Assembly: GCA_015039465.1 (NCBI GenBank)
Contig: MU130360.1
Location: forward strand, 1 to 53,868
Length of the DNA stretch: 53,868 nucleotides
Direction of reading: 5' to 3'
Source: Phlegmacium glaucopus
Taxonomy: Eukaryota; Basidiomycota; Agaricomycetes; Agaricales; Cortinariaceae
This document shows, piece by piece, positions 10,324 through 20,486 of this stretch; position 1 is the first letter of the stretch, and each line of letters starts with the position of its first letter. The translations under genes and the position numbers were made by a program. Below the pieces are notes generated by a model. It ran no database searches, was not told the origin of the DNA, and worked only from the letters and a program-made list of their open reading frames with translations.

Positions 10324-12734
10324 ATGACCACGATGTTGTCTAATCTTGTTGCCCCCTACCACGTCACCACACCTCAACTTGTAGCATCTCTGGGTGTTAT
10401 CCTCTTGGTTTATGCAATCTACAAGATATCTACTTTCATATACGACGAAATGACCTCTCCGTCACGCGATATTCCTGGACCCCTGAGCCCTAGTTTTCTA
10501 TATGGAAACTTCAAAGAACTCTCAGAATCAGTGAGTCCAAAAGCTCCTAACATCTCGTAGTGATTATTGCTTCAACGGTGAATGATACTTTCCGAGTAGA
10601 GTAATAACGCGTTGGAAGAAGATTGGCTTAACCAATACGGGACAACAATCCGATTAAAAGGAATGCTCGGAGTGAGTTGATCATTATTGACCGGCGGCAA
10701 GTTGACCCAAATGACTGACAACTCATCGTTTCCAAAGAGAACTCGTATTCTGACTACCGATCTCAAGGCAATCAACCACATACTTTTCAATAGTTATGAC
10801 TATCAGAAACCCGAGTTCATCAGTTACAACCTTCGTCAACTCTTTGGAAATGGTGCGTTTCCCTGTATGACTCATGACATATTTTCATTGACGGCCATAT
10901 CGTATAAAGGGGTTCTATCTGTCGAAGGAGATGTTCATAAACATCAGGTATGTGTCTTATTTAAATATTTGTTCTCGAATTGTTGTCTAATACTGCATTA
11001 GCGGAAGATTTTGGTCAGTTCTGCTGCGTTATTTCTGTATTATATGACTTATGATTAGATAGAATCCAGCATTCGGACCACAACAAATACGGGAATTAAC
11101 CGAAGTCTTCGTAGAAAAGGCGCTCGAGGTCAATATTTCACTTAATCGAACGTATATAATTCAAGGTTTTGAAACCTTTACAGCTACGTGACATCTGGAG
11201 CACAGAAATTGCCAAGCATGATGGTGTAGGTCCCATCGAGTGCCTTTCATGGATGAGTCGAACAACTCTTGACATCATCGGACTTGCAGGTAGAATAAAT
11301 TTTCATCCTGTGCGCGATCATATTGCTCTTATTAAGACTAAAATCCCCAGGATTCAATTATAATTTCAATGCATTGACCAGCGACCCCGAGAAAAATGCC
11401 CTTATGAAATCGTTTTCGACGATATTCAAGGCGGGAGCGAAACCAAGTGTTATCCCAATACTCAAAGGGCTGTATCCTCCTCTACGTTTCTTAGTTCGTA
11501 CCGGTATTCCTCTCTGGCCTATTTTTACCCTCTAATTTACGTCGGATTACAGCCGGCACCAAATGACGCTGCGACAAAAAGGGCTGTTGCTGTAATGGGT
11601 CGTATCGGATCTGACCTTCTGAAGCAGAGTAAAGCTTCTCATAAAGACGATAAAGGTATTAAATCGTCAGGCCGTAAAGATATTCTTTCGCTATTGGTTC
11701 AAGCCAATACAATGCGTCATGATGACCTACCAGAAGCGCAACGGATGAGCGATGAAGATGTGTTGGCCCGTGTGTATTAACTCATTCTAGACCAATGTAT
11801 TTGCTCAATATACTTGCAGAGATCCCTACTTTCCTCATCGCTGGCCACGAAACAACAAGGCACGCACGTCCGTTCCTCAAATACTCTGCAGTCCGAAATT
11901 GACCTTTCTTAATCTTGACATAGTATCGCGATGGCATGGGCATTATATGCTCTAACTCATAATAAGCAGGCCCAAACCAAACTTCGTCAAGAAGTATCCG
12001 ATGTATCTACCGATAATCCAACAACAGATGATTTGAATGGATTGCCTTATCTAGACGCCGTCGTACGCGAAACTTTGCGTCTTTATCCACCGGTTTCTAG
12101 CACTGTACGAGCTGCTCAGAAGGATGATTGCATTCCTCTTAGCAAGCCGTTCACGGACAAGAAAGGGATTGTCCGTAATGAAATTCGGTTGGTCCTTGAC
12201 TCAATTTTGATGCCATTATATTCTAACTTTGTGGGATAGGGTCAGAAAGGGTCAATCAATAGCGGTACCTATTGACCTCGTCAACCGAGATAAATCAATA
12301 TGGGGGGAAGATTCTACAGAGTTCAAGTTAGTCTCGTCTTCAAATTTCGTTCTCAATTGTTATATACCTGGTTTTCTTTCCAGACCTGAGCGTTGGGCGA
12401 ATATTCCGGATGTTGCCACATCTGTTCCTGGAGTGTGGTCAAACATATTGACATTTATTGGAGGTCCCCGAGCTTGCATCGGATATCGATTTTCACTTTT
12501 GGAGTGAGTCCTATCTCTGTTCATATTTCGTCCATCTCGGTCCTAAATTTTTGTGTGAATAGAATCAAAGCCCTGCTGTTCACACTCGTTCGGGCTTTTG
12601 AATTTGACCTTGCGGTTCCCACTAAGGATATAGGAAGGAAATCGACTGGTGGTATCCAGCGCCCTATCCTCCTCACGGATCCAAACAATTCGAATCAGAT
12701 GCCACTTCTTGTGCGCCCCATCACCAGCTTGTAA
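10324..12734 (+). CDS. Cytochrome P450 monooxygenase, 14 exons, 552 residues
   Basis: A heme-thiolate monooxygenase, membrane-anchored in the ER by a hydrophobic segment at about residues 17-35. Exons I place: 10324-10530, 10600-10671, 10738-10852, 10910-10947, 11002-11013, 11063-11128, 11184-11289, 11351-11493, 11553-11769, 11820-11859, 11924-12187, 12240-12326, 12384-12503 and 12563-12734, giving exactly 553 codons. Visible motifs are GDVHKHQR (C-helix side), I-helix AGHETT, ExxR as ETLR, PERW, and heme-binding [10 protein letters not shown] with the cysteine ligand. Intron 10 uses GC (11860) instead of GT; the inverted copy has GT at the same site. Exon 5 is only 12 nt. Fungal P450s of this type act in secondary metabolism or detoxification; the substrate cannot be read from sequence. 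ATG at 10333 is an alternative start. Confidence 0.85.
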
Positions 12735-13109
12735 ACGAAATTCTGGATCTGTACCATGGGGATAATGATATATATTTATTGCAAGCTTCATAAATATGAT
12801 ACTTTGTATCAAGTTAATTCGACCCCGAGATTTAGGAAAACTGTCGATCAAAATCTGTTTATGATTAAACATACAGGGCAACTGGTAACACGAAGGCAGT
12901 GCGACGATGTAAGTCGAAATCTAGACCGCTGCAGCGCCGCCATTAATACCTAAGGATTCAATATTCAGGCTTAATTACATTCTATGGTTAAGCCTTAAAG
13001 TGTCTTGCTGCACTGAAATTCGTGTTTGTATATATTTGCTTGTTATGTACTGTCACGCATTGGTAAGCTGAGATTTAGAGATCTTGCTCTTAAAGTGTCG
13101 ATGTGCTTC
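12735..13109. other. 3' flank of the P450 gene
   Basis: This probably contains the 3' UTR and terminator. It is conserved in the inverted copy (about 18059-18422), apart from small indels such as an extra 11 nt in the right arm near 18140. A 65-codon ORF at 12756-12953 is conserved in both arms only because the DNA is duplicated. Confidence 0.5.
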
Positions 13110-13287
13110 CAGGTATTTGCGAAATGGCATGTAAGTAGACGTTTTGGAAAATTCCTCATCTGCGCCTTTGTTTACGGTAAACAACCAGATATAGTATAGC
13201 GCAAACAACCGTGCCTCAATTCCTCATTGCTCCACTTTCCCCCATCTTGCTTGAAAATCGCAATATATTGATTGTTGACCCTGTTGG

Positions 13288-13672
13288 TAGGGCTGCGCAC
13301 CGTGACCGTAGGGTACGGTATACGGCCGAACCGATACGGCTACGGTACCCGTACCGTGAAGGGTTTGGGATATCAAAAATACGGCTGTAAACCTACGGCT
13401 GCCATACGGGTCAGCCAAATATTAGGGTTAGCAATAATGTAATGGCTTGGGGGGAGCCGGATTAGCCTAAAGAGGCTAAATCCGACGTCAAATTAATTTT
13501 TTGACCGTTTATTGTTGCTCGGCATCGGTAAAAATACTCTGCCGAACCGTATTTTACGGTGTACGGTACGGTTCGGTACCGAACCGTACCCGTATCGTGG
13601 AGGGCTTAAATACAAAAAAATACGGCCGTATGTCTACGGCCGACTACCGTTACGGTACGGTGCGCAGCCCTA
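13288..13672. mobile_element. hAT-like MITE with 8-bp target duplication
   Basis: This is a 385-bp element. Its ends TAGGGCTGCGCACCGT (13288-13303) and ACGGTGCGCAGCCCTA (13657-13672) are perfect inverted repeats, with further imperfect inverted homology rich in ACGGTACGG/CCGTACCG words. It is flanked by CCTGTTGG at 13280-13287 and again at 13673-13680. An 8-bp duplication and TAGGG ends fit the hAT superfamily. There is no transposase. Confidence 0.88.
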
Positions 13673-13674
13673 CC

Positions 13675-14155
13675 TGTTGGTGACAAGGTATTGAGATACG
13701 ATGAACAAATACGCTACGAAACCTATAAGCGCCCAAAACGGAAACGCCGTCGTCTCCGTAAATACGTACGATTTCACCTTTCTGATTACCGTTTTGTTAT
13801 TCGCAATGGCCTGCGGTGCATTCCACACCGCCGCCAATATATTCTTGATTTCACGAGCATTGTGCTCGCATTTTCTTATCCTTTCGTGTACTGTTTTATT
13901 GTCTATCCATAGTCTAACTATTAGCAGGCACAAACGGAATGTGCCTGCTCATTTCGTATATAAACCATGTAGTCAGTACGAGCTCACTCAGTCGTTTGCC
14001 TAGCAAACAACTGAGGTGAGCATAGCTTCATATTCTTCGTTATTACAGTTCCTTATTATCTTTTACCTAGATTCGTATTCTAGGTGTGTAGTATTAATAA
14101 ATACTTAGTCGTTTGCCTAGCAAACAACTGAGATTCGTATTCTAGGAATCCAACA
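13675..14155 (+). mobile_element. Solo LTR with intron-containing and intron-less leader copies
   Basis: Candidate ends are TGTTGG (13675) and CCAACA (14155). A 10-bp perfect stem (AGCAGGCACA/TGTGCCTGCT, 13923-13949) stands just before TATATAAA at 13957. About 25 nt further is a leader stem-loop around GTTTGCCTAGCAAAC. Segment 13990-14015, a 55-nt GTGAGC...CCTAG interval (14016-14070) and block 14071-14084 are followed by the same segment and block joined without the interval (14107-14132 and 14133-14146). The copia element at 51.5 kb has a matching TATA, stem-loop and ...TTACCTAG/ATT(T)CGTA junction, so I infer a copia-type LTR. The flanking 5 bp do not match each other. Confidence 0.65.
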
Positions 14156-14636
14156 CAAGGAACCTCAAGGAACCTATACTAGATGTAAATAGCCCAGCCG
14201 CTCCACTGCTTTCCACAGCTTTCCACTCATGCGCATCAATTCTACCTAATGGGTATTTATACAAACAAAGGCGCACATAAGAAATCTTCCAAAACGTCTA
14301 CCATTTCGCAAATAGCTGTCAGGTTCAACCCTGATTGCTCAATTTATCTTGTCACAGATAAATAAATACAAATGCGAATTTACGAAGTGTGCAAACGGTT
14401 ATGCAAGACATATTTCTACACAGCCCACCGGCATCAAAATTTCGGACCAGGGGTCGGTTAGTTAGTCTGGCCGCACTGGTGCACGAGTAGCACAGCTTTT
14501 CAACATTCTCATTACTAGTGTGGGGTCCGCCGAGATTTGAGACGATCGAGCCATGCGAGAGTGCGAGTCTTGGGTGAGGGCACATAAGGAGGACTAGGGC
14601 TGGGGCGAGATGGATGCTCTCTTAAGAATAATCCTG

Positions 14637-14832
14637 TATTATTAGAGCTTCTCCTGAATCTTAATGGATTTCACTGACTGTAGAATAATGAATAGCTTCA
14701 GGGAGTCTTTTGAGGCAGCTTTTTCTTGAATTAGGTCAAACAGGTGATAAGACTCCGATGAAAAATAAGTGTCTGGTTGTGACCGCGGCGCCCCGTAGAT
14801 GCTGACAAGTTTTATATTTGTACGTGCCTCAT
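14637..14832 (-). pseudogene. Inverted 3' fragment of the modular spacer gene
   Basis: This is the reverse complement of 17541-17734, the last exon region of the gene starting at 16002. It encodes the same terminal repeat ending in SLKLFI. It has no start and no upstream exons, so it is a by-product of the inverted duplication whose breakpoint falls inside that gene. Confidence 0.75.
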
Positions 14833-14853
14833 GGCGTTACAAGGGATAAGGGG

Positions 14854-14993
14854 ATAAGTGAGCTCCCCGTAAGATATCTGTTCGACACTTGATCTGACAG
14901 AGTGGGCCGTTGCCTTCAGCACGGCAGATCCGAGTTCCGTCAGATAAAGTGTTGAACAAATATCTTACGATACTATTAGGGAGCTCACTTGTC
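14854..14993. repeat. Fold-back inverted repeat of about 45 bp arms
   Basis: 14854-14898 pairs with 14939-14993. The words GTGAGCTCCC, GTAAGATAT, GTTC, ACACTT and TCTGAC are all inverted on the other side; the right side has a 10-nt extra run. The 40-nt loop is discussed in a separate entry. Confidence 0.75.
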
Positions 14994-15354
14994 TGCATAT
15001 CCAATGTAACCCCAAGACTTGTATTTTAATGCTGATCCAGGGACATGCAGTTGTGGGTGGATGGGGTCGTTCGTATTCCTCCAAAATTTTAACTGAATTC
15101 CTAGGGCTCTGTAGATGATGCCTGTTCGTTTAGAGACATTGGTGGAATGAAAGACGACGGAGACCCCTTGGACTCGGGCAGCCAACTTCTGCTGAGTTTG
15201 AAGTACGCAGTCCGAGATCCGAGGCCGACCGGCTAAACCCGCACGAATAGATGCCAACCCGTTCGATTTTGCGGGCCCAGGTTGTAAAGACCGAGTTCTC
15301 AATACTGAGAACTCGGAACTCGGATCTGCCGTGCTGAAGGCAATGGCCCACTCA
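14899..15354. repeat. 40-bp inverted repeat pair around a 376-bp spacer
   Basis: The loop of the fold-back (14899-14938) recurs as its reverse complement at 15315-15354, with about two mismatches. Both copies carry GCCGTGCTGAAGGCAA-type sequence. The rest of the stretch up to 16001 shows only unmatched short ORFs, mostly on the minus strand (14985-15526). Confidence 0.7.
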
Positions 15355-16001
15355 AACCAGTCGGCGGGGTATTATGACACTCCACGCAGGGCGGCAAATT
15401 CTTCGAGGCCCAACCTGTACACCTCTCTCTACACATCACCCAAGATTCAGGGCTCAGCATACTGACCTGTACTAAATTCATCATCATCGAGGCTATACGT
15501 TTGCGGGTTGTGAGTCGCCTGTGCAACTGTCTTGTTTCCGTCTATGAATATTTCAACTTCTAGCGGAAGCCTTCATCCTACTTGTTCACGCTGGCAGTCT
15601 AATCCGAACTCGTTGCGACCTTGGTGATTGTACAGGAGTTTCGTTGTCACGACATTCAGATTTTTGTTGTGAACTAAGCCCAAGCCGTTGCGAGAAACTT
15701 GAATGTGTTTCGTCCATCCATCACCGAAGTGTTAGCCTCCAATGAATTCGATGTTGATGTAGAAGTCATGGAACTGAACTACCACAAAGGTACTGACAGA
15801 GGCCCAAACTCCGGAGGAATCGCGCCCATTTGCGGCTGTATACGGCTGGGCCTCTAATATGTGGACCTTAACTTCGACGTGCGTTCACATTCCGACCTCT
15901 AGTATTTAATCCTGACAGGACATAACACCACCTTGCTTCCTACATCCTCACACAATACTTGTACTCGCCACTCTACCATCTGCATTACAATCGTAGCCTC
16001 T
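15355..16001. other. Region upstream of the modular gene
   Basis: Minus-strand ORFs here (15299-15526) lack motifs I can name. The last ~100 bp before 16002 are C/A-rich and pyrimidine-biased, plausible for a fungal promoter and 5' UTR. Confidence 0.35.
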
Positions 16002-17734
16002 ATGGAAAGACTCCCGCTACCCACCGTTCTCGTCACTCTCGATACAATATGTATCGTAGATGTCACGGGTATCAAAGATCCTGAGCTACTCCAGCAGGCT
16101 TTGTTTGGAACAGTATGTGCCTACATATACTCGCTCAATGCAGGTTTCTAAAGCCATTTGAAGCTCTGGGAATATGATTATCGTCAGGGATATTCAGACA
16201 CTGTTATTTTCTCTGACCCAGACTTGAGCATGCACATGGAGCTCCATCCCAACAAGGGCCTCAGTTCCGAAGAGTTGTTCAGTCTTTGTGAGAACTGTGG
16301 ATGTTTTCTCAAACTATTTGCACGTCCACCGTAAGTCACTATTCCTGATTTTGCTCGACATGTCATTGCCAACCCCCCTGCCAGGACGGTAATGGTTTTG
16401 CCTGCAATCTATATTGAATCACCACACTGGTATCAAGCGCCAGACGTTGTGGCAACTGTTTTCTCTCGGTACGAAAAGAGGTTTGCATGTGATGTGAACC
16501 TCGCTGGTGCCGAAACTGTTGGGATGATTATGGATAGGATCGTGAAAGAGGTCGGTATCTAAACACTACAGGGTTTCTGAGAAGGGAGAATCTGATATTC
16601 ACATAGTTACAATGCCACCACTATTATCTTCCAATTGGTGGAACCTGCCCCACCAGTGAACATCAGTCCACGACATGCCAAGATCACGGGCCAGCTGCGG
16701 CATTTTACGGCCACTTTCGAGAAGATATTCGACCTAATGGTTCTGTGAAACTATTTGTAAATGCATAGTATGTTTTCAAACCATTCTGTTGTCGAAATGT
16801 CTCCTTTAAATTTTTACTTCCCAGTCAGGCAAGGGCGGCTAAAAGAATCATCAAGCATCAACCCGGTATTAACGATTTGAACATCGCTGGGTATGTCCTG
16901 TGGACTATCTGCATGAATGTGGGTAGTCAAGACCTTTTCTTTCTAGACAAGTGCTACCTTACATTGTTGTCACTATTGTTGCACGTCGAAACCTGGTATG
17001 CACTGTAGTTCTTACCGGGATTGATGATCCACCAATCATTCGCCAACGAATTATTGAAGCAGTACGGTGTGAAGCTATCTTAGCCCTAAACCCGATATTG
17101 AAAAACTTGTCAACAGCTTCGGTTTTATGAATACTTCATCCGATCAGATCTGGTTATTACCCAAACCGACTGTTCTGTGGACATGACATATTCATCTCTT
17201 ACAGACAATGGGTTGTTCTCTCTTTGTCGAGAACAGGGTGATACCCACGGTTCTCTTAAGCTGTTTGTAGAGGCTTCGTGAGTCCCATTATTATTTCTAT
17301 GGAGAACTCAAATCTGATATTCGACTTTTCAGTACCTTGGTCTATGCCTCTGAATACGAGCGCTCTCCGCGCAATCCGTTGCCCAAGATCGTTATAAGTG
17401 TTCTTGATTGGGATAACCAACAATTTTACTTCAATATGAATATGCAAGGATTGTACTTCTACAACTTTTATGACAGTCTGTGTAACAAGGCAAGTGATTT
17501 TCACTTTGTGTCATGGTCCTTCGTCCCCATAACAAGTCATAGGTCGAGGCACGTACAAATATGAAACTTGTCAGCATCTACGGGGCGCCGCGGTCACAAC
17601 CAGACACTTATTTTTCATCGGAGTCTTATCACCTGTTTGACCTAATTCAAGAAAAAGCTGCCTCAAAAGACTCCCTGAAGCTATTCATTATTCTACAGTC
17701 AGTGAAATCCACTAAGATTCAGGAGAAGCTCTAA
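16002..17734 (+). CDS. Unknown modular protein with repeated LKLFV-ending units
   Basis: I do not recognise the family. Exons I can place are 16002-16112, 16164-16330, 16385-16550, 16607-16767, 16825-16890, one from 16947, then blocks to the stop at 17732-17734. Introns are about 50-60 nt. The predicted protein repeats a module. It opens with VDVTGIKDPELLQQ (near 16050) or VVLTGIDDPPIIRQR (near 17010). A block follows that ends with a leucine/phenylalanine motif: FSLCENCGCFLKLFARP, then PNGSVKLFVNA, FSLCREQGDTHGSLKLFVEA and LFDLIQEKAASKDSLKLFI. Exon ends fall right after these motifs. The exon structure between 17000 and 17130 is uncertain. The last exon lies in the right arm of the inverted duplication, and its copy stands in the left arm. 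No signal peptide or membrane segment is evident. Confidence 0.6.
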
Positions 17735-20440
17735 TAATACAGGATTATTCTTAAGAGAGCATCCATCTCGCCCCAGCCCTAGTCCTCCTTATGTGCCCTC
17801 ACCCAAGACTCGCACTCTCGCATGGCTCGATCGTCTCAAATCTCGGCGGACCCCACACTAGTAATGAGAATGTTGAAAAGCTGTGCTACTCGTGCACCAG
17901 TGCGGCCAGACTAACTAACCGACCCCTGGTCCGAAATTTTGATGCCGGTGGGTTGTGTAGAGATATCATAGTGTCTTGCATAACCGTTTGCACACTTCGT
18001 AAATTCGCATTTGTATTTATTTATCTGTGACAAGATAAATTGAACCTGAAGCACATCGGAGCAAGATCTCTAGATCTCAGCTTACCAATGCGTGACAGTA
18101 CATAACAAACAAATATATACAAGCACAAATTTCAGTGCAAACGGTTATGCAAGACACTGTAAGGCTTAACCATAGAATGTAATTAAGCCTGAATATTGAA
18201 TCCTTAGGTATTAATGGCGGCGCTGCAGCGGTCTAGATTTCGACTTACATCGTCGCACTGCCTTCGTGTTACCAGTTGCCCTGTATGTTTAATCATGAAC
18301 AGATTTTGATCGACAGTTTTCCTAAATCTCGGGGTCGAATTAACTTGATACAAAGTATCATATTTGTGAAGCTTGCAATAAATATATATCATTATCCCCA
18401 TGGTACAGATCCAGAATTTCGTTTACAAGCTGGTGATAGGGCGCACAAGAAGTGGCATCTGATTCGAATTATTTGGATCCGTGAGCAGGACAGGGCGCTG
18501 GATACCAATCGATTTCGTTCCCATATCCTTAGCGGAAACCGCAAGGTCGAATTCAAAAGCACGAACAAGCGTGAACAGCAGGGTTTTGATTCTATTCACA
18601 TGCAAAAAAATAAAAATTTAGGACCCGAGATCAACGAAATATGACCAGAGAAAAACATAGGACTCACTCCAAAAGTGAAAATCGATAACCGATGCAAGCT
18701 CTGGAACCTCCAATAAATGTCAATATGTTTGCCCAGACTCCAGGAACAGATGTGGCGACATCCGGAATATTCGCCCAACGCTCAGGTCTGAAAAGAAAAC
18801 CAGTTGTATAACAATTGACAACGAAGTTCGAGGATGAAACTAACTTGAACTCTGTAGAATCTTCCCCCCATATTGATTTATCGGTTGACGAGGTCAATAG
18901 GTGCCACTATCGTTTGACCCTTTCTAACCCTATCCCACAAAGGTAAATTTAGAATATAATAGCCTCAAAATTGAGTCAAGGCCCAACCAAATTTCATTAC
19001 GGACAATCCCCTGTCCTGTCCGTGAACGGCTTGCTAAGAGGCATACAATCATCCTTCTTGGCAGCTCGTATAGTGCTAGGAACTGGTGGCTGAAGACGCA
19101 AAGTTTCGCGTACGACGGCGTCTAGATGAGGCAATCCATTCAAATCATCTGTTGTTGGATTTATCGGTAGATACATCGGATACTTCTTGACGAAGTTTGG
19201 TTTGCGCCTGCTTATTTTGAGTTAGAGAATATAATGCCCATGCCATCGCGACGCTATGTCAAATTTTACAACGTGTCAATTTCTGATTGCAGAATATTTG
19301 AGGAACGGACACGCGTACCTTGTTGTTTCGTGGCCAGCGATAAGGAAAGTAGGGATCTCTGCGAGTATATTGAGTAACCATATCAGCCCAGAATGAGTTT
19401 ATACACACGAGCCAGAACGTCTTCATCGCTCATCCGTTGCACTTCTGGTAGGTCTTGCATGGCATTGGCTTGAACCAATAGCGAAAGAATATCTTTACGG
19501 CCTGATGATTTAATACCTTTATCGTCTTCATGGGAAGCTTTACTTTGCTTCAGAAGATCAGATCCTATATGACGCATTACAGCAGAAGGCTTTTTCGTCG
19601 CAGCGTCATTTGGTGCTGGCTGTAATCCGACGCAAATTAGAGGGTAAAAATAGGCTAGAGAAGAACACTGGTACGAACCAAGAAACACAGAGGAGGATAC
19701 ATCGCTTTGAGTATTGGGATAATACTTGGCTTCGCTCCTGCCTTGAATATCGTTGAAAACGATTTCATAAGGGCATTTTTCTCGGGGTCGCTGGTCGATG
19801 CATTGAAATTATAATTGAATCCTGGGGATTTTAGTCTTAATAAGAGCAATGTGATCGCACACTGGATGAAAAATCATTTACCTGCAAGCCCGATGATGTC
19901 AAGAGTTGTTCGACTGATCCATGAAAGGCACTCGATGGGACCTACACCATCATGCTTGGCAATTTCTGTGCTCCAGATGTCACGTAGCTATAAACGTTTC
20001 AAAACTGTGAATTATATACGTTCGATTAAGTGAAATATTGACCTCGAGTGCCTTTTCTACGAAGACTTCGGTTAGCTCCCGTATTTGTTGTGGTCCGAAT
20101 GCAGGATTCTATCTAATCATAAGTCATATAACACCAAAATAACGCAGCAAAACCGACCAAAATCTTCCGCTACTGCAGTATTAGAAAACAATTCTAGAAC
20201 AAATATTTAAATAAGATACATACCTGATGCTTATGGACATCTCCTTCGACAGCTAGAACTCCTTTATACGGTATGGCCGTCAATGAAAATATGTCATGAT
20301 TCCTACAGGGAAACGTACCATTTCCGAATAGTTGACGAATGGTGTAACTGCCAGTGACGGTGTCGGGTTTCTGATAGTCATAACTATTGAAAAGTATGTG
20401 GTTGATTGCCTTGAGATCGGTAGTCATAATACAAGGAGGC
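17541..20440 (-). repeat. Right arm of large inverted duplication
   Basis: This is the reverse complement of the left arm (10738-14832). The match starts inside the last exons of the modular gene (GAGGCACGTAC at 17544) and ends near 20433-20440, beside P450 exon 3. It lacks the 1.2 kb insertion of the left arm. The two arms are separated by 2.7 kb. Confidence 0.88.
18423..20440 (-). pseudogene. Cytochrome P450 pseudogene, 5'-truncated inverted copy
   Basis: Reading the minus strand, exons 3-14 of the P450 at 10324-12734 are recognisable: the segment beginning [17 protein letters not shown], the [16 protein letters not shown] block, and PERW, all present. The heme loop reads [10 protein letters not shown], so Pro in the left copy is Ser here and the cysteine is kept. 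Exons 1-2, including the start and membrane anchor, are missing; the homology ends at about 20440. A +1 base near 19005-19020 shifts the frame in the segment before the PERW exon. Intron 10 has a normal GT donor here. It is probably non-functional as a P450. Confidence 0.85.
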
Positions 20441-20486
20441 CTTGTACCTCTGAATCATATAACCACTATAATGGGAAATCCCGTAC

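Larger units (their letters stand above)
13110..14318. mobile_element. TIR transposable element present only in the left arm
   Basis: It starts CAGGTATTTGCGAAATGG (13110) and ends with the inverted form CCATTTCGCAAATAGCTG (14318). The inverted homology runs about 60 bp inward, with one 8-nt gap. The right arm (near 18040-18058) shows the uninterrupted site GATGTGCTTCAGGTTC, so the insertion boundary is read directly. A 2-bp TC is the largest target duplication visible. Without the nested LTR and MITE the element is about 335 bp, has no ORF, and is therefore non-autonomous. Confidence 0.8.
10738..14832 (+). repeat. Left arm of large inverted duplication
   Basis: From about P450 exon 3 to 14832, the sequence matches the reverse complement of 17541-20440. 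The arm covers most of the P450, its 3' flank and the 3' end of the modular gene in the spacer. The match stops at about 10738-10745 on one side and near GTACGTGCCTC (14821-14831) on the other. The main length difference between the arms is the insertion at 13110-14318. Confidence 0.88.

Noticed and set aside
11761..11780. TAA stop after DEDVLARVY in the P450, apparently a nonsense mutation
   Set aside because: The region is an intron (11770-11819, donor GTGTGT, acceptor GCAG). Splicing gives [16 protein letters not shown], the expected family sequence.
12756..12953. 65-codon ORF found identically at 18204-18401 on the minus strand
   Set aside because: Its conservation follows from the inverted DNA duplication. 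It overlaps the P450 3' flank, has no motif and no coding evidence of its own.
13691..14003. Overlapping ORFs on both strands of 73-100 codons
   Set aside because: They lie entirely in an LTR and its U3/R region, have no motif and overlap each other in several frames.
13675..14160. 5-bp target duplication for the solo LTR
   Set aside because: GACCC on the left and CAAGG on the right do not match. Either the start is misplaced or the flanks have changed, so I claim no duplication.
14352..14585. 77-79 codon ORF repeated at 17791-18030 in inverted orientation
   Set aside because: The same explanation applies: duplicated non-coding DNA beyond the end of the modular gene. No family match is seen.
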